Shown: positions 1 through 11,315, numbered from the stretch's first letter. The stretch is DNA of 64,000 nt from Pectobacterium aroidearum (GCF_041228105.1 NZ_CP166097.1:2604001-2668000); one strand, 5' to 3'. The notes: generated by a model from the letters alone, not told the origin. Made by a program: numbers and translations.

Positions 1-906
1 GAGGATCAGCAAACCGCAGAAATGATGCTGGACGATCCTGAAATGCGCGATATGGCGCAGGAAGAATTGAAAGAGGGTAAAGCGACGATTGAAGCGTTGG
101 AGCAACAGCTTCAGGTGCTGCTGTTGCCGAAAGATCCCGACGATGAGCGCGGCTGTTTTCTGGAAGTGCGTGCAGGAACGGGCGGCGACGAAGCCGCGAT
201 TTTTGCCGGCGACCTGTTCCGTATGTACAGTCGTTATGCCGAGTCTCGCCGCTGGCGTGTTGAGGTGATGAGCGCCAGCGATGGCGAACATGGCGGTTAT
301 AAAGAAGTTATCGCTAAAATCTCCGGCGACGGCGTGTACGGCCAGCTTAAATTTGAATCCGGCGGCCATCGCGTGCAGCGCGTTCCTGCCACAGAATCTC
401 AAGGACGTATTCATACCTCAGCCTGTACGGTCGCCGTGATGGCGGAAGTGCCGGAAGCGGAACTGCCGGACATCAACCCTGCGGATTTGCGTATCGATAC
501 CTTCCGTTCTTCTGGCGCGGGCGGTCAGCACGTTAACACCACCGATTCGGCCATTCGTATTACTCACTTGCCAACGGGTATTGTCGTGGAATGCCAGGAC
601 GAACGTTCACAGCACAAGAACAAAGCCAAAGCGCTGTCGGTGTTGGGCGCGCGTATTCGTGCCGCAGAAGTGCAGAAACGTCAGCAGGAAGAAGCCTCAA
701 CCCGCCGTAACCTGCTCGGTAGTGGCGATCGTTCTGACCGCATCCGCACCTATAACTTCCCACAGGGAAGGGTGACCGATCACCGAATTAACCTGACGTT
801 ATACCGCCTGGACGAAGTCATGGAAGGAAAATTGGATACGTTGATTCAGCCAGTAGTGCAGGAATACCAGGCCGATCAGCTTGCCGCGCTGTCCGAGCAG
901 GAATAA
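1..906 (+). CDS. prfA: Peptide chain release factor 1 (5'-truncated by window edge)
   Basis: RF-1 recognises UAA and UAG in the ribosomal A site and triggers release of the finished peptide. The reading frame is open from base 1, so the true start lies upstream; about 300 of the usual 360 residues are visible. The stop-codon-reading PxT motif (PAT, bases 385-393) marks this as RF1 rather than RF2, and the catalytic GGQ tripeptide (520-528) sits in the expected GAGGQHVN context. The stop codon shares one base with the prmC start, the usual enterobacterial arrangement in which the release factor is encoded with its own methyltransferase. Nothing unusual was seen. Confidence 0.98.
   Translation, partial: EDQQTAEMMLDDPEMRDMAQEELKEGKATIEALEQQLQVLLLPKDPDDERGCFLEVRAGTGGDEAAIFAGDLFRMYSRYAESRRWRVEVMSASDGEHGGYKEVIAKISGDGVYGQLKFESGGHRVQRVPATESQGRIHTSACTVAVMAEVPEAELPDINPADLRIDTFRSSGAGGQHVNTTDSAIRITHLPTGIVVECQDERSQHKNKAKALSVLGARIRAAEVQKRQQEEASTRRNLLGSGDRSDRIRTYNFPQGRVTDHRINLTLYRLDEVMEGKLDTLIQPVVQEYQADQLAALSEQE
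765..772 (+). promoter_or_regulatory. KOPS-type octamer (rightward, in prfA)
   Basis: GGGAAGGG matches GGGNAGGG and points right, towards dif. Confidence 0.55.
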
Positions 907-1751
907 TGACCTATCAGGATTGGTTAATCTCTGCGACGGCACGGCTTGCGGCGGGAGAAAGTCCGAAGCGAGATGCGGAAATTTTGCTGGGCTTTGTGAC
1001 CGGAAAGCGCCGTACGTTCCTGCTGGCATTTGGTGAAACAGCGCTAAGCGCGGCTGAACAGCAGCGGTTAGCTGAACTGTTGGCTCGCCGCGAACAGGGC
1101 GAACCGATTGCCTATTTGATCGGCGAGCGTGAGTTCTGGTCACTGCCGCTGTCTGTGTCGCCCGCGACGCTGATTCCCCGTCCCGATACCGAGTGCCTGG
1201 TTGAACAGGCACTGCTGCGCTTGCCTCAAATGCCGTGTGCCGTGTTGGATTTGGGTACCGGAACCGGAGCAATCGCGCTGGCGCTGGCCAGTGAGCGACG
1301 CGATTGCCGGGTGACGGGCGTTGATGTTCAACCGGATGCCGTCGCGTTAGCAACAAAAAACGCCCAGCAATTGGGCCTCGATAACGCCCATTTCTTATCC
1401 GGAAGCTGGTATTCACCGCTTGATCAAACACGCTTTGCGCTCATCGCCAGTAATCCACCCTATATCGATGCGGATGATGTGCATCTGTCGCAGGGCGATG
1501 TTCGTTTTGAACCGGCCAGCGCACTGATTGCTGCCGACAACGGATTGGCGGATTTACGCACCATTATTGAATCTGCCCCGCATTATTTAGCGGCCGGTGG
1601 TTGGCTGCTATTGGAACATGGCTGGCAACAGGCTGATGCTGTGCGCCAGCTTTTACAAGCACGCGGATTCACACAAATAGAAACTTGTCAGGACTATGGT
1701 GGTAATGACCGCGTGTCGTTAGGACGCTGGTTGGATGCCCCAACTCATTAG
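906..1751 (+). CDS. prmC: Peptide chain release factor N5-glutamine methyltransferase
   Basis: PrmC (HemK) transfers a methyl group from S-adenosylmethionine to the glutamine of the GGQ motif of RF1 and RF2, which speeds peptide release. The 281-residue protein has an N-terminal helical release-factor-binding domain, then a class I methyltransferase fold with the SAM loop VLDLGTGTGAIALAL. The NPPY motif that binds the target glutamine is at residues 183-186. Its ATG overlaps the prfA stop (TAATG), which suggests translational coupling with its substrate. Length and motifs are normal for the family. Confidence 0.98.
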   Translation: MTYQDWLISATARLAAGESPKRDAEILLGFVTGKRRTFLLAFGETALSAAEQQRLAELLARREQGEPIAYLIGEREFWSLPLSVSPATLIPRPDTECLVEQALLRLPQMPCAVLDLGTGTGAIALALASERRDCRVTGVDVQPDAVALATKNAQQLGLDNAHFLSGSWYSPLDQTRFALIASNPPYIDADDVHLSQGDVRFEPASALIAADNGLADLRTIIESAPHYLAAGGWLLLEHGWQQADAVRQLLQARGFTQIETCQDYGGNDRVSLGRWLDAPTH

Positions 1752-1756
1752 GAGCA

Positions 1757-2158
1757 ATGGACGTGATAACTCTTTACCCAGCCACGATATATCTGCATCT
1801 GGCAACGGTTGGCATCAGTATTTCTCTGTTTATTATTCGTTTTTTCTGGCTGTGCCGGCAATCAACGCTGCTGCAACAGCGTTGGGTGAAAATCCTGCCG
1901 CACATTAACGATACCTTGTTATTAATCAGCGGTATTGGTTTAATCACGCTTAGCCATACTTATCCGTTTACTCCCGAGCAAAGCTGGCTGACGGAAAAAC
2001 TGTTTGGCGTTATTATTTATATCCTTCTTGGCGCGATCGCCTTGGGGAAACGCCCCCGTAGTCAGAAAGTTCGCTGGCTGGCGTTTGTATCTGCTTTAAT
2101 GTGCTTTGGTGTGGTCGTGCTGTTGGCACTGACTCAGTCACCGTTGCTGATGGAATAA
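1757..2158 (+). CDS. sirB2: SirB2 family membrane protein
   Basis: Small integral membrane protein of the SirB2 family, with about four hydrophobic segments in 133 residues. The PHINDTLLLISGI stretch resembles the conserved core of the E. coli homologue. The Salmonella name comes from an effect on invasion gene expression; no biochemical function is known to me. The start is uncertain. The AGGAG just upstream is only 2 nt from the ATG at 1757 but about 8 nt from an in-frame GTG at 1763, so the GTG may be the real start (131 residues). It lies between prmC and sirB1 in the conserved prfA-prmC-sirB2-sirB1-kdsA order. Confidence 0.9.
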   Translation: MDVITLYPATIYLHLATVGISISLFIIRFFWLCRQSTLLQQRWVKILPHINDTLLLISGIGLITLSHTYPFTPEQSWLTEKLFGVIIYILLGAIALGKRPRSQKVRWLAFVSALMCFGVVVLLALTQSPLLME

Positions 2159-2160
2159 TT

Positions 2161-2970
2161 ATGAGTGCTATTGCTGATTTTGAATTCAACCAGTCGCTGC
2201 TAAGTGATGGTGTCGTGTTGGTTTCACAGGCTATTCGCCGCGACTTTCCCGCTCAGGATGTGCGGCAAAATCTGCAACAGATGGTTGAGAGCGCTCGATC
2301 CGCTATTCCTGAAGATCTTGAGCAAGATCTTCAGCTTGAAAAGCTGATTGAGCTGTTTTATCACACCTGGGGATTCGGCGGTGCGGGCGGCGTTTATCGC
2401 CTGTCTGATGCACTGTGGCTCGATCAGGTACTTGAATCGCGTCAGGGCATGCCCGTGTCACTTGGCGTTATCTTCCTGCATATCGCCAATGAACTGGGTT
2501 TGCCGCTGATGCCAGTCATTTTCCCAACACAGCTGATTCTGCGTGCCGACTGGCTCGACGAAGAGATGTGGCTGATCAACCCATTAAACGGCGATACGCT
2601 GAGCGAACATGTGTTGGAAGTCTGGCTGAAAGGTAACATCGGTCCATCAACCCGCCTGCTGGATGAAGATCTGGATGAAGCGGAAAACGTCCTGATTGTG
2701 CGTAAGATGCTCGATACGTTGAAAGTTGCACTGATGGAAGAAAAACAGATGGAGCTGGCGTTAAGAGCCAGCGAAGCGGTGTTGCAATTTGACCCGGACG
2801 ATCCGTATGAAATTCGCGATCGCGGCCTGATTTATGCGCAACTGGATTGCGACCACATTGCGCTTTCCGATCTCAACTATTTTGTTGAACAGTGTCCGGA
2901 AGATCCAGTGAGTGAAATGATAAAAGTGCAGATTCACTCGATAGAGCAGAAACAGATTGTCTTGCATTAA
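2161..2970 (+). CDS. sirB1: SirB1 family protein (transglutaminase-like/TPR)
   Basis: A 269-residue SirB1 (YchA) family protein. The N-terminal part resembles the transglutaminase-like SirB1 domain (QGMPVSLGVIFLHIANELGLPL), and the C-terminus has the TPR-like stretch RASEAVLQFDPDDPYEIRDRG. The biochemical role is not established; the gene keeps a conserved place before kdsA. The ATG at 2161 was chosen because the next upstream in-frame start would overlap sirB2 by 58 nt, whereas this one follows the sirB2 stop by 2 nt and matches family length. Confidence 0.92.
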   Translation: MSAIADFEFNQSLLSDGVVLVSQAIRRDFPAQDVRQNLQQMVESARSAIPEDLEQDLQLEKLIELFYHTWGFGGAGGVYRLSDALWLDQVLESRQGMPVSLGVIFLHIANELGLPLMPVIFPTQLILRADWLDEEMWLINPLNGDTLSEHVLEVWLKGNIGPSTRLLDEDLDEAENVLIVRKMLDTLKVALMEEKQMELALRASEAVLQFDPDDPYEIRDRGLIYAQLDCDHIALSDLNYFVEQCPEDPVSEMIKVQIHSIEQKQIVLH

Positions 2971-3018
2971 AAAAACAGTCTTACATTAAGAACCCGTTTT
3001 GCAGTAATGCAGCGTTAA

Positions 3019-3900
<882 letters not shown>

Positions 3901-3935
3901 TCTTCTATTTACCGCAAGATTGATTACTGACGTAA

Positions 3936-3961
3936 AAAAACCCGCGATATCGCGGGTTTTT
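3936..3961. terminator. Bidirectional rho-independent terminator between kdsA and ydgH
   Basis: A perfect palindrome, AAAAACCCGCGATATCGCGG followed by GTTTTT, flanked by A and T tracts. It lies between the convergent kdsA and ydgH genes, so it can stop transcription from both sides. Confidence 0.9.
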
Positions 3962-4007
3962 GTGTTTATAAACGTTCGTCGTTTTCTACAACGCTGCACA
4001 ATCGCTG

Positions 4008-4961
4008 TTATTTATAGAGATCGGCGCTTATCGTCATGTTGTTGCCTTTGCCTTCCCACTGTCTGGTGACGTGGTAGTACTTGGCACCTTTCTCGCCTGC
4101 GCGTTTAGCAACGGCTTCGGATATCTGAGTGCCGTTAGTGTAGTTGCCGCGGAACTGGATAGAGTCGAAAGGCACCATCTGCGCTGCGGTAGCATTATTC
4201 AGTTCCTGAATCTGAGTGCCATCAGATAGTGTTACCGTGTAACGTCCACCTTTAGAAGATTGTGTTTCAAAGAAGTTTCCCACGCTGCGGCTAGGGCTAT
4301 CAGAGTAAGCAACGCCAGGGATTTCAACCTTCGCGGCTTCTGCACCACCGGCAGCCAGCGCAGCGCGACCCGCATCAGAATCGGCAGGGATCGCATCAGG
4401 TTTCTGAAGCTGGCGTTTTGGCGCATCGGCTTTATAGATAAACGCGGTAGCCCTTTGGTTCGCACTATTCGAGTTCACATCGATTTGGCGCACAATGTAG
4501 AACGAATCGGCATTTTTCTCTTTTGCCGCTTTTGCAATCGCATCGATCAGATCGGGCTGAGTGCTGAATAAACCACTTACCGTAACGGTGTCATAAGGTT
4601 CTAGCAAATAAGCCGCATCTTTCGGCAATTCTTTTACGCCGTAGACGGTGCGATATTGCACGTTCTGTTTCGCTTTAGGGGCATCTTTATGGTACAGATC
4701 GACAGTCACATTCCAGGATTCGCCTGAATTAGCATCCGTCATAGACTGAACATAAAATGACTCTGCACCCAACTTGTCTGCACGTGTTGAGGCTGCGGCA
4801 ACCGCTTCATTGATCGCATTAAAACGCCCCTTGAACGTAATTCGTTCAAAAGGTTGCAGGGATTTTGCCTGCTCAGGAGTCAGTTCCTGTGCCGCCTGCG
4901 CTGAAAATGCCGAGAGTGATAACAATAACGTGGATGCAATAACAGTAGTCTTCAGCTTCAT
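4008..4961 (-). CDS. ydgH: YdgH family periplasmic protein with three DUF1471 repeats
   Basis: A 317-residue exported protein with a signal peptide (MKLKTTVIASTLLLSLSAFS, cleaved near AQA-A) and three DUF1471 (YhcN/BhsA) repeats. Each repeat has the pattern of an aromatic or threonine-rich strand, 'ISEAVAKRAGEKGAKYYHV'-like, followed by a dipeptide-rich strand. DUF1471 proteins are linked to stress and biofilm responses; YdgH itself has no firm function. The start was set at the ATG followed by the signal peptide, with AAAGGA upstream, rather than at a longer in-frame start at 5069. In E. coli ydgH is also next to pntAB. Confidence 0.93.
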   Translation of the reverse strand: MKLKTTVIASTLLLSLSAFSAQAAQELTPEQAKSLQPFERITFKGRFNAINEAVAAASTRADKLGAESFYVQSMTDANSGESWNVTVDLYHKDAPKAKQNVQYRTVYGVKELPKDAAYLLEPYDTVTVSGLFSTQPDLIDAIAKAAKEKNADSFYIVRQIDVNSNSANQRATAFIYKADAPKRQLQKPDAIPADSDAGRAALAAGGAEAAKVEIPGVAYSDSPSRSVGNFFETQSSKGGRYTVTLSDGTQIQELNNATAAQMVPFDSIQFRGNYTNGTQISEAVAKRAGEKGAKYYHVTRQWEGKGNNMTISADLYK

Positions 4962-5544
4962 AAAAAATCCTTTCGCCTTCCTGCAACTCGAATTATTTAA
5001 GGTATAGCAATCAACCTGTAACGGAATAGGGCTGATTATCGCACGGAATAAATTCTTGTGCTTTAGCATTTTCAGCGGTGCTGAAAAGCCGTAATGCTTC
5101 GGCTCTGAACAAGAAAAGTGCTAATAATAACGGTTAATGATTGTTTTGCCATCATAAGGGATATTTATGTGATTTATCGCATTAACAACCTTGTAACACA
5201 CCATTTTTGTGAAACAGCACCGAAAAATACTTCTGTAATAATGCTACAAAAGGCAGAGAAGAGCATGATTTTCGACCAAGAAAGGCTGGCATAACCTGTG
5301 ATAACTCGGCTTTTCTGTGAAATTCATTTTATTTATGGATCATCGATCACATTTTCAGTACGTTATAAATGAGTTCGCCTACAGTGAGACGCCCCAAAAA
5401 AAGCGTGTGGCAAGAAGATGATAAGACCCTCTTCCTACCGCGTGAATGCGGGGATACAGGGTGCAGCAGGTCTCGGCGAATTCGTATAACAGAGTAGGGT
5501 GAGAATAATAACCTTCGTTAAAAATAAGCGAAAAGGGTATCAGT
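4962..5544. other. Intergenic region between divergent ydgH and pntA
   Basis: A 583-bp AT-rich region that must hold the divergent promoters of ydgH and pntAB. No convincing open frame, RNA gene or perfect operator was seen. A weak CRP-like half-site pair (TGTGATTTATCGCATT, about 5168) is the only candidate site, and I give it little weight. Confidence 0.5.
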
Positions 5545-7074
5545 ATGCGTATTGGTGTACCAAGAGAGCGGTTGGCCAATGAAGCCCGTGTAGCAGCGAC
5601 GCCGAAAACGGTTGAACAGCTGTTGAAACTGGGTTTTACGGTCTCGATAGAACGTGAAGCGGGAAAACTGGCAAGTTTTGACGATGCGGCATATGAAGAA
5701 GCTGGCGCGTCGATTGTTGACAGTTCGGAAGTCTGGCAATCCGATATCGTCCTGAAGGTGAATGCGCCGCAGGATGACGAAATCGAGCTGACCCGTGCGG
5801 GCAGTACGGTTGTCAGCTTTATCTGGCCCGCGCAAAACCCGGCACTGCTGGAAAAACTGGCAGCCCGTCAGGTGACGGTAATGGCCATGGATTCCGTGCC
5901 ACGTATTTCACGCGCGCAGTCACTCGATGCGCTCAGCTCGATGGCAAACATTGCTGGCTATCGCGCTATTGTTGAAGCAGCCCACGAGTTTGGTCGCTTC
6001 TTTACCGGGCAAATTACCGCTGCAGGTAAAGTTCCGCCTGCCAAAGTGATGATTATCGGCGCAGGTGTAGCCGGTTTGGCCGCGATCGGCGCAGCAGGTA
6101 GCTTAGGTGCTATCGTTCGTGCTTTTGATACTCGCCCTGAAGTAAAAGAGCAGGTTAAGAGCATGGGCGCCGAGTTCCTCGAACTCGACTTTGAAGAAGA
6201 AGCGGGCAGTGGTGACGGCTATGCCAAGGTCATGTCTGAAGCCTTTATCAAAGCCGAAATGGAACTGTTTGCTGCACAGGCGAAAGAAGTCGACATTATC
6301 GTCACTACGGCACTGATTCCCGGAAAACCGGCACCGCGACTGATCACCAAAGACATGGTGCTGAGCATGAAGCCCGGCAGCGTGATTGTTGATTTAGCCG
6401 CGCAAACGGGCGGAAACTGCGAACTGACCGTGGCCGATCGCGTCACCGTGACGGAAAACGGCGTCAAAATTATCGGTTATACCGATTTACCTAGCCGCCT
6501 GCCGACGCAATCCTCACAGCTTTACGGCACAAACCTGGTTAATCTGCTGAAATTGCTCTGCAAAGAGAAAAACGGCGAAATCAACGTCGATTTTGACGAT
6601 ACCGTGATTCGCGGCGTGACCGTCATTAAAGAAGGTGAAATCACCTGGCCGGCACCCCCAATTCAGGTATCAGCGCAGCCACAACAGGCAAAACCTGCCG
6701 CTGCCGTGGTGAAGGAAGAAGCCAAACCGACATCGCCGTGGAAGAAATACGCGTTCCTCGCGATTGCTATTCTGCTGTTTGGCTGGCTGGCTGATGCCGC
6801 ACCGAAAGAGTTCCTGTCTCACTTTACCGTTTTTGCGCTGTCCTGCGTGGTGGGGTACTACGTGGTCTGGAATGTCAGTCACGCCTTGCACACGCCATTG
6901 ATGTCAGTCACTAACGCGATATCAGGCATTATCGTTGTCGGAGCATTGTTGCAGATCGGCCACGGCGGATGGGTGTCGTTCTTCTCATTCATTGCCGTAC
7001 TGATCGCCAGCATCAATATTTTCGGTGGTTTCACCGTGACTCAGCGCATGCTGAAAATGTTCCGTAAAAACTAA
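5545..7074 (+). CDS. pntA: NAD(P) transhydrogenase subunit alpha
   Basis: PntA carries the NAD(H)-binding domain I of the proton-translocating transhydrogenase, which uses the proton gradient to drive NADH + NADP+ to NAD+ + NADPH in the inner membrane. The first 380 or so residues form the alanine-dehydrogenase-like domain, with the dinucleotide loop [20 protein letters not shown] near residue 170. A proline/alanine linker leads to about four membrane segments at the C-terminus (roughly residues 400-500). At 509 residues it matches E. coli PntA. pntB follows after 10 nt, so the two are co-transcribed. Confidence 0.98.
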   Translation: MRIGVPRERLANEARVAATPKTVEQLLKLGFTVSIEREAGKLASFDDAAYEEAGASIVDSSEVWQSDIVLKVNAPQDDEIELTRAGSTVVSFIWPAQNPALLEKLAARQVTVMAMDSVPRISRAQSLDALSSMANIAGYRAIVEAAHEFGRFFTGQITAAGKVPPAKVMIIGAGVAGLAAIGAAGSLGAIVRAFDTRPEVKEQVKSMGAEFLELDFEEEAGSGDGYAKVMSEAFIKAEMELFAAQAKEVDIIVTTALIPGKPAPRLITKDMVLSMKPGSVIVDLAAQTGGNCELTVADRVTVTENGVKIIGYTDLPSRLPTQSSQLYGTNLVNLLKLLCKEKNGEINVDFDDTVIRGVTVIKEGEITWPAPPIQVSAQPQQAKPAAAVVKEEAKPTSPWKKYAFLAIAILLFGWLADAAPKEFLSHFTVFALSCVVGYYVVWNVSHALHTPLMSVTNAISGIIVVGALLQIGHGGWVSFFSFIAVLIASINIFGGFTVTQRMLKMFRKN

Positions 7075-7084
7075 GGGGTAACAC

Positions 7085-8473
7085 ATGTCTGGTGGATTAG
7101 TAACTGCTGCATACATTGTTGCCGCAATTCTCTTTATTTTCAGTTTGGCCGGGTTGTCCAAGCACGAAACGTCGCAGCAAGGGAACATTTTCGGTATCAG
7201 CGGGATGGCACTTGCGCTGATCGCGACGATTCTGGGACCGGATTCTGGCAACGTTGGCTGGATCATCGTTGCGATGGTGATCGGTGGGTCAATCGGTATT
7301 TATCTGGCGCGTAAAGTTGAAATGACTGAAATGCCAGAGCTGGTCGCTATTCTTCACAGTTTTGTGGGTCTGGCTGCGGTGCTGGTTGGCTTTAACAGTT
7401 TCCTCGATCACGGCGAAATCACCGATCCGGTGATGGTCAATATCCATTTGACGGAAGTCTTCCTGGGTATCTTCATCGGTGCGGTGACCTTCACGGGTTC
7501 GGTTATCGCATTCGGTAAGCTGCGCGGCAAGATCTCTTCCAAGCCGTTGATGCTGCCTCATCGCCATAAAATGAATCTGGCGGCGTTGGTTGTGTCCTTC
7601 CTGCTGCTTCTGGTTTTCGTCAATACGGGCAGTGTAGCGCTGCAGGTGCTGGCGTTGATTCTGATGACGGCCATTGCACTGGTGTTTGGTTGGCATCTGG
7701 TTGCATCGATTGGCGGTGCTGACATGCCAGTCGTTGTCTCTATGCTGAACTCCTACTCCGGTTGGGCGGCAGCGGCAGCAGGCTTTATGCTGAGCAATGA
7801 CCTGCTGATCGTGACGGGTGCTCTGGTAGGTTCTTCAGGTGCGATTCTGTCTTATATCATGTGTAAAGCGATGAACCGCTCTTTCATCAGCGTCATTGCC
7901 GGTGGTTTTGGTACGGACGGCGTTTCCTCCAGTGAGAGCGAAGAGGTCGGGGAATATCGTGAGGCTTCAGCGGAAGACGTGGCTGATTTGCTCAAGAACT
8001 CAACCTCAGTCATCATCACGCCGGGATACGGTATGGCTGTGGCGCAGGCGCAGTACCCTGTGCATGACATCACCGCAAAGCTGCGCGCGCGCGGTATCAA
8101 CGTTCGCTTTGGTATCCACCCGGTGGCAGGGCGTTTGCCTGGGCATATGAACGTGCTGTTGGCTGAAGCGAAAGTGCCTTACGATATCGTATTGGAAATG
8201 GATGAAATTAATGACGATTTCACCGATACCGATGTCGTGCTGGTCATTGGCGCGAATGACACCGTTAACCCGGCAGCGCAGGAAGATCCACATAGCCCAA
8301 TCGCAGGCATGCCTGTGTTGGAAGTGTGGAAAGCGCAGAATGTTATCGTGTTCAAGCGTTCCATGAATACCGGCTACGCTGGCGTGCAGAACCCGCTGTT
8401 CTTTAAAGAGAACACACAAATGCTGTTTGGCGATGCCAAAGACAGCGTTGAGGCGATTCTGAAAGCACTGTAA
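7085..8473 (+). CDS. pntB: NAD(P) transhydrogenase subunit beta
   Basis: PntB supplies most of the membrane channel and the NADP(H)-binding domain III of the transhydrogenase. The first 260 or so residues are a bundle of about nine hydrophobic helices. The C-terminal part from about residue 285 is the NADP domain, with the loop [13 protein letters not shown] and the conserved [18 protein letters not shown] segment. At 462 residues it is full length. It forms a two-gene operon with pntA that ends in a strong terminator. Confidence 0.98.
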   Translation: MSGGLVTAAYIVAAILFIFSLAGLSKHETSQQGNIFGISGMALALIATILGPDSGNVGWIIVAMVIGGSIGIYLARKVEMTEMPELVAILHSFVGLAAVLVGFNSFLDHGEITDPVMVNIHLTEVFLGIFIGAVTFTGSVIAFGKLRGKISSKPLMLPHRHKMNLAALVVSFLLLLVFVNTGSVALQVLALILMTAIALVFGWHLVASIGGADMPVVVSMLNSYSGWAAAAAGFMLSNDLLIVTGALVGSSGAILSYIMCKAMNRSFISVIAGGFGTDGVSSSESEEVGEYREASAEDVADLLKNSTSVIITPGYGMAVAQAQYPVHDITAKLRARGINVRFGIHPVAGRLPGHMNVLLAEAKVPYDIVLEMDEINDDFTDTDVVLVIGANDTVNPAAQEDPHSPIAGMPVLEVWKAQNVIVFKRSMNTGYAGVQNPLFFKENTQMLFGDAKDSVEAILKAL

Positions 8474-8496
8474 GTGTGACAGCACGTAGAAAACGA

Positions 8497-8523
8497 AAGG
8501 GGCGAATATCGCCCCTTTTTTTG
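8497..8523 (+). terminator. Rho-independent terminator after pntB
   Basis: A GGGGCGAATATCGCCCC stem-loop followed by a run of T residues, 24 bp after the pntB stop. Confidence 0.9.
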
Positions 8524-8544
8524 CGTCTTATCGTTTGTCCGCTG

Positions 8545-8579
8545 CAAAAAATAATGCCAGCGCTGAGAGGCTGGCATTA
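8545..8579 (-). terminator. Rho-independent terminator of uspE
   Basis: A ten-base-pair stem (8552-8561 with 8570-8579, arm TAATGCCAGC). Read on the minus strand it is followed by a TTATTTTTT tract, just beyond the uspE stop codon. Confidence 0.8.
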
Positions 8580-8607
8580 GGTGGTTCGAATAAAGTAAAA
8601 CAAGAAA

Positions 8608-9558
8608 TCAGCTGTTATCGCCGTCTTCCAACGTCAGCGGTGACACGAAATCATCGGGCTTGATCGCAAGCAGATCACATTTCAGGTGATCGATGACATG
8701 CTCGACGGTATTTCCGATAAAAGCAGCGGAAAGGCCAGTTCTGCCCAGTGACCCCAACACCACGACGCCCGCTTGCAAATGTTCGGCAAGGTCGGGAATC
8801 ACTTCTTCTGGCAGGCCTTTTTCTACGTGCGTCACACGTTCATCCAGACCGAATTTCTGCCGTAGCGATTTCATCGCGATAAGGTGTTGCCCGCGAATCG
8901 CGTCGTTGTAGACGCTGGGATCGAAATCAGGCAGTTCAATGGCAATATTGATGGGGGTAATGGGATAAGCACCAACCAGATGAACTTCGGTCTGGTCAAC
9001 CTGCTTCGCCAGCTCCAGCGTTTCCGATACCAGTTTAATATTGAGCGGATCGTGATAAGGGTCTTCGCTAGCCAAATTGACGGCAACCAACGCTCGACCT
9101 TCGGTTGGCCAGGGTTGATCTTTTACCATCCACACAGGGCAAGGGCATTTGCGCAGCAATTGCCAGTCGGTTGGCGTAAAGATGACGGCTTCCAGCCGAT
9201 CGTGCTGATGCGCCATTTTCAACAACAGGTCGTGCTGGCCGGAAATTACTTCCCGAATGATGGCTTCAAAGGGCTTATTGTGCCATACCACTTTGATTTC
9301 GATGGGAACGCCTGCTTCAACGTAGTATTTGCACTGTTCGGCAATCCACTCTGTCCGCTGCTGGATAACGCCCTGACGCATTTCCACCCTTTCATCGGGA
9401 GAAAGCAGGGTTGTCATTTCATAAGAGAAATCATAAATCGGCAGAAATGCCTTGATGCGGCCGCCAAGTCGCTGAACCAGGTAAACCGCCCGACGCAGCG
9501 CTGGTTGGTCATCCTGATTTGGGTCAATAGCTACCAGTAAGTTCTGATACTTTGCCAT
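8608..9558 (-). CDS. uspE: Universal stress protein E
   Basis: UspE is a tandem universal stress protein, a cytoplasmic stress-resistance factor linked in E. coli to UV resistance, motility and adhesion. The 316 residues hold two Usp domains of about 150 residues. The second contains the nucleotide-binding-type glycine loop [22 protein letters not shown]. Its position directly downstream of fnr is the standard enterobacterial order, and it is separated from fnr by 188 nt. It has its own terminator. Confidence 0.96.
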   Translation of the reverse strand: MAKYQNLLVAIDPNQDDQPALRRAVYLVQRLGGRIKAFLPIYDFSYEMTTLLSPDERVEMRQGVIQQRTEWIAEQCKYYVEAGVPIEIKVVWHNKPFEAIIREVISGQHDLLLKMAHQHDRLEAVIFTPTDWQLLRKCPCPVWMVKDQPWPTEGRALVAVNLASEDPYHDPLNIKLVSETLELAKQVDQTEVHLVGAYPITPINIAIELPDFDPSVYNDAIRGQHLIAMKSLRQKFGLDERVTHVEKGLPEEVIPDLAEHLQAGVVVLGSLGRTGLSAAFIGNTVEHVIDHLKCDLLAIKPDDFVSPLTLEDGDNS

Positions 9559-9676
9559 AGCTCCTCCAAACAGCTGTTACTCCACAGCCTGTTAATCAAG
9601 AGTACCGCAATGGAATCGTTTTGGACAACAGAGATACGCAGCAGAATAACAAAATAGGAAATATCACGGATGAGGC

Positions 9677-9684
9677 GGGAAGGG
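9677..9684 (+). promoter_or_regulatory. KOPS-type octamer (rightward, between fnr and uspE)
   Basis: GGGAAGGG pointing towards dif, just before the fnr hairpin. Confidence 0.55.
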
Positions 9685-9691
9685 GAAAGGT

Positions 9692-9729
9692 GTTGACGCT
9701 GCTACGGTAGAAAAAGTGGCAGCGTCAAC
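9692..9729 (-). terminator. Strong hairpin downstream of fnr
   Basis: Perfect 11-bp inverted repeat GTTGACGCTGC / GCAGCGTCAAC with a 16-nt loop, lying 17 bp past the fnr stop. There is no T tract, so it may stabilise the 3' end or act as a weak terminator rather than a classical one. Confidence 0.55.
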
Positions 9730-9746
9730 GAGTTAGGCAGTAAAGA

Positions 9747-10493
9747 TTACTTACGTGATGAGCCGGCTAATTCAGAAAGCGCATCAAGATTCTCGATCGT
9801 GATGTATTTCCCTTTTACCGCCAGCGTGCCGCTTTTCTGGAAACGCCCCAGCAGACGGCTGATGGTTTCAACGGTCAGCCCCAGATAGTTGCCGATATCA
9901 CCACGCGTCATAGTCAGGCGGAACTCACGTGGAGAGAAACCACGCTGGGCAAAACGACGGGAGAGGTTGTAGACAAACGCAGCCAGACGTTCTTCAGCAT
10001 TCTTCTTCGACAACAGCAGAATCATGTCTTGATCGCCACGGATTTCGCCGCTCATCAGGCGCATCATCTGTTGGCGCAGGTTAGGCATTTTCCCGGAGAG
10101 ATCGTCCAGCGTCTCGAACGGAATTTCGCAGACCATTGACGTTTCCAGCGCCTGAGCGAAACTCGGATGCTGAGCGGTACCGATAGCATCAAAGCCCACC
10201 AAATCACCGGCGAGATGAAAACCGGTGATCTGCTCGTCGCCTTGCTCCGTAATGGTATAGCTTTTTATTGTTCCAGAGCGAATGGCATACAGCGATCTCA
10301 GTTCATCACCTGCTTTAAACAACGCTTGCCCCTTCTGGATAGGCTTCTTCCTTTCAATGATGTTGTCGAGCTGATCGAGCTCGTGTTCATTCAGGGTGAA
10401 AGGGATGCATAGCTGACTGATACTGCAATCCTGACAGTGGATTGCACAACCGCCAGACTGGATGCGTCGAATAATTCGCTTTTCCGGGATCAT
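9747..10493 (-). CDS. fnr: Fumarate and nitrate reduction regulator FNR
   Basis: FNR is the oxygen-sensing CRP-family regulator. With an intact [4Fe-4S] cluster it dimerises and binds TTGATnnnnATCAA sites to switch on anaerobic genes. The N-terminal cysteines C16, C20, C23 and C29 are present, and a further cysteine near residue 120 (in [11 protein letters not shown]) completes the ligand set. The C-terminal helix-turn-helix reads [24 protein letters not shown]. The length is 248 residues against 250 in E. coli. An FNR-like box 21 bp upstream of the start codon suggests autoregulation. Confidence 0.98.
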   Translation of the reverse strand: MIPEKRIIRRIQSGGCAIHCQDCSISQLCIPFTLNEHELDQLDNIIERKKPIQKGQALFKAGDELRSLYAIRSGTIKSYTITEQGDEQITGFHLAGDLVGFDAIGTAQHPSFAQALETSMVCEIPFETLDDLSGKMPNLRQQMMRLMSGEIRGDQDMILLLSKKNAEERLAAFVYNLSRRFAQRGFSPREFRLTMTRGDIGNYLGLTVETISRLLGRFQKSGTLAVKGKYITIENLDALSELAGSSRK

Positions 10494-10513
10494 AGGCTTT
10501 GCTCAGGCAATAA

Positions 10514-10527
10514 TTGATATTGGTCAA
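10514..10527 (-). promoter_or_regulatory. Candidate FNR box upstream of fnr
   Basis: TTGATATTGGTCAA differs from the FNR consensus TTGATnnnnATCAA at one position and lies 21-34 bp upstream of the fnr start codon, where it could overlap the promoter and repress it. Autoregulation of fnr is known in E. coli. Confidence 0.65.
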
Positions 10528-10781
10528 TTTTAACAGCTTTTATCGGCTGTGATAAGAGCGGCAATCACTGGAATAGGCCAATAAATAGTGAACTAACTAT
10601 AATTTTTCGATTTTGCTGGAAAATATTCCGATATATAAGGCCCGCCGGAGATAATATTTTTTTCCATTACGTTACCGAACGGTTAACACATTGATTAATC
10701 CGAATTGCTTACGGCGATAAGCAATTCGGCAGGGCATTTCTGCGTTTCGGAAGCGCAAAAAAAATTATAACGGTAAGCTAT

Positions 10782-11315
10782 TCAGTCAAGTGTAAATAGC
10801 TGTTGAGGTAAATACCCTTCATGAGCTAACAGCCACTGTTTACGGTGAATGCCGCCAGCATAGCCCGTCAACGCACCGCCAGTACCGATGACGCGATGGC
10901 ACGGAACCACGATGCTGACTGGGTTTGAGCCGTTTGCCATGCCGACCGCGCGTGCTGCCCCAGTGCGTCCCAACAGCGTCGCGAGTTCACCATACGTGGT
11001 AATTTCTCCGCAGGGAATGCGGCGTAATTCCCGCCAGACTTGCTGTTGAAATTCAGTCCCTATGGAAGCCACAGGCAGCGTATCAATAATCGTTAATTCA
11101 CCCTCAAAATAGCGTTGCAGACTGTCTGTCAGACCGCCGGGATTATGACGCGCCTGCAACGAAAAGGGATCATTTCGATAACTACGATTGAGCGAGCGAA
11201 ATAAATCGTCTTCATACTCGCGCCACTCGACGGCACGCAAATGATTATTTTCATCAGCAATAATCAATAACTCCCCGAGCGGCGTTGCCATGGTGTCCTG
11301 AAAAAAAGTCTGCAT
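10782..11315 (-). CDS. ogt: Methylated-DNA--[protein]-cysteine S-methyltransferase
   Basis: Ogt repairs O6-alkylguanine and O4-alkylthymine by moving the alkyl group irreversibly onto its own cysteine. The acceptor motif PCHRV has the cysteine at residue 139, the same position as in E. coli Ogt. The helix-turn-helix region TTYGELATLLGRTGAARAVGMA precedes it. At 177 residues it is slightly longer than the E. coli enzyme. It lies upstream of fnr in the same direction, as in other Enterobacterales; the 288-bp gap suggests separate promoters. Confidence 0.97.
   Translation of the reverse strand: MQTFFQDTMATPLGELLIIADENNHLRAVEWREYEDDLFRSLNRSYRNDPFSLQARHNPGGLTDSLQRYFEGELTIIDTLPVASIGTEFQQQVWRELRRIPCGEITTYGELATLLGRTGAARAVGMANGSNPVSIVVPCHRVIGTGGALTGYAGGIHRKQWLLAHEGYLPQQLFTLD

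Noticed and set aside
799..1431. A 210-residue leftward open frame across the prfA/prmC junction
   Set aside because: It is antisense to two certain genes, rich in Arg, Pro and His as expected for a shadow frame in GC-rich coding DNA, and has no family resemblance.
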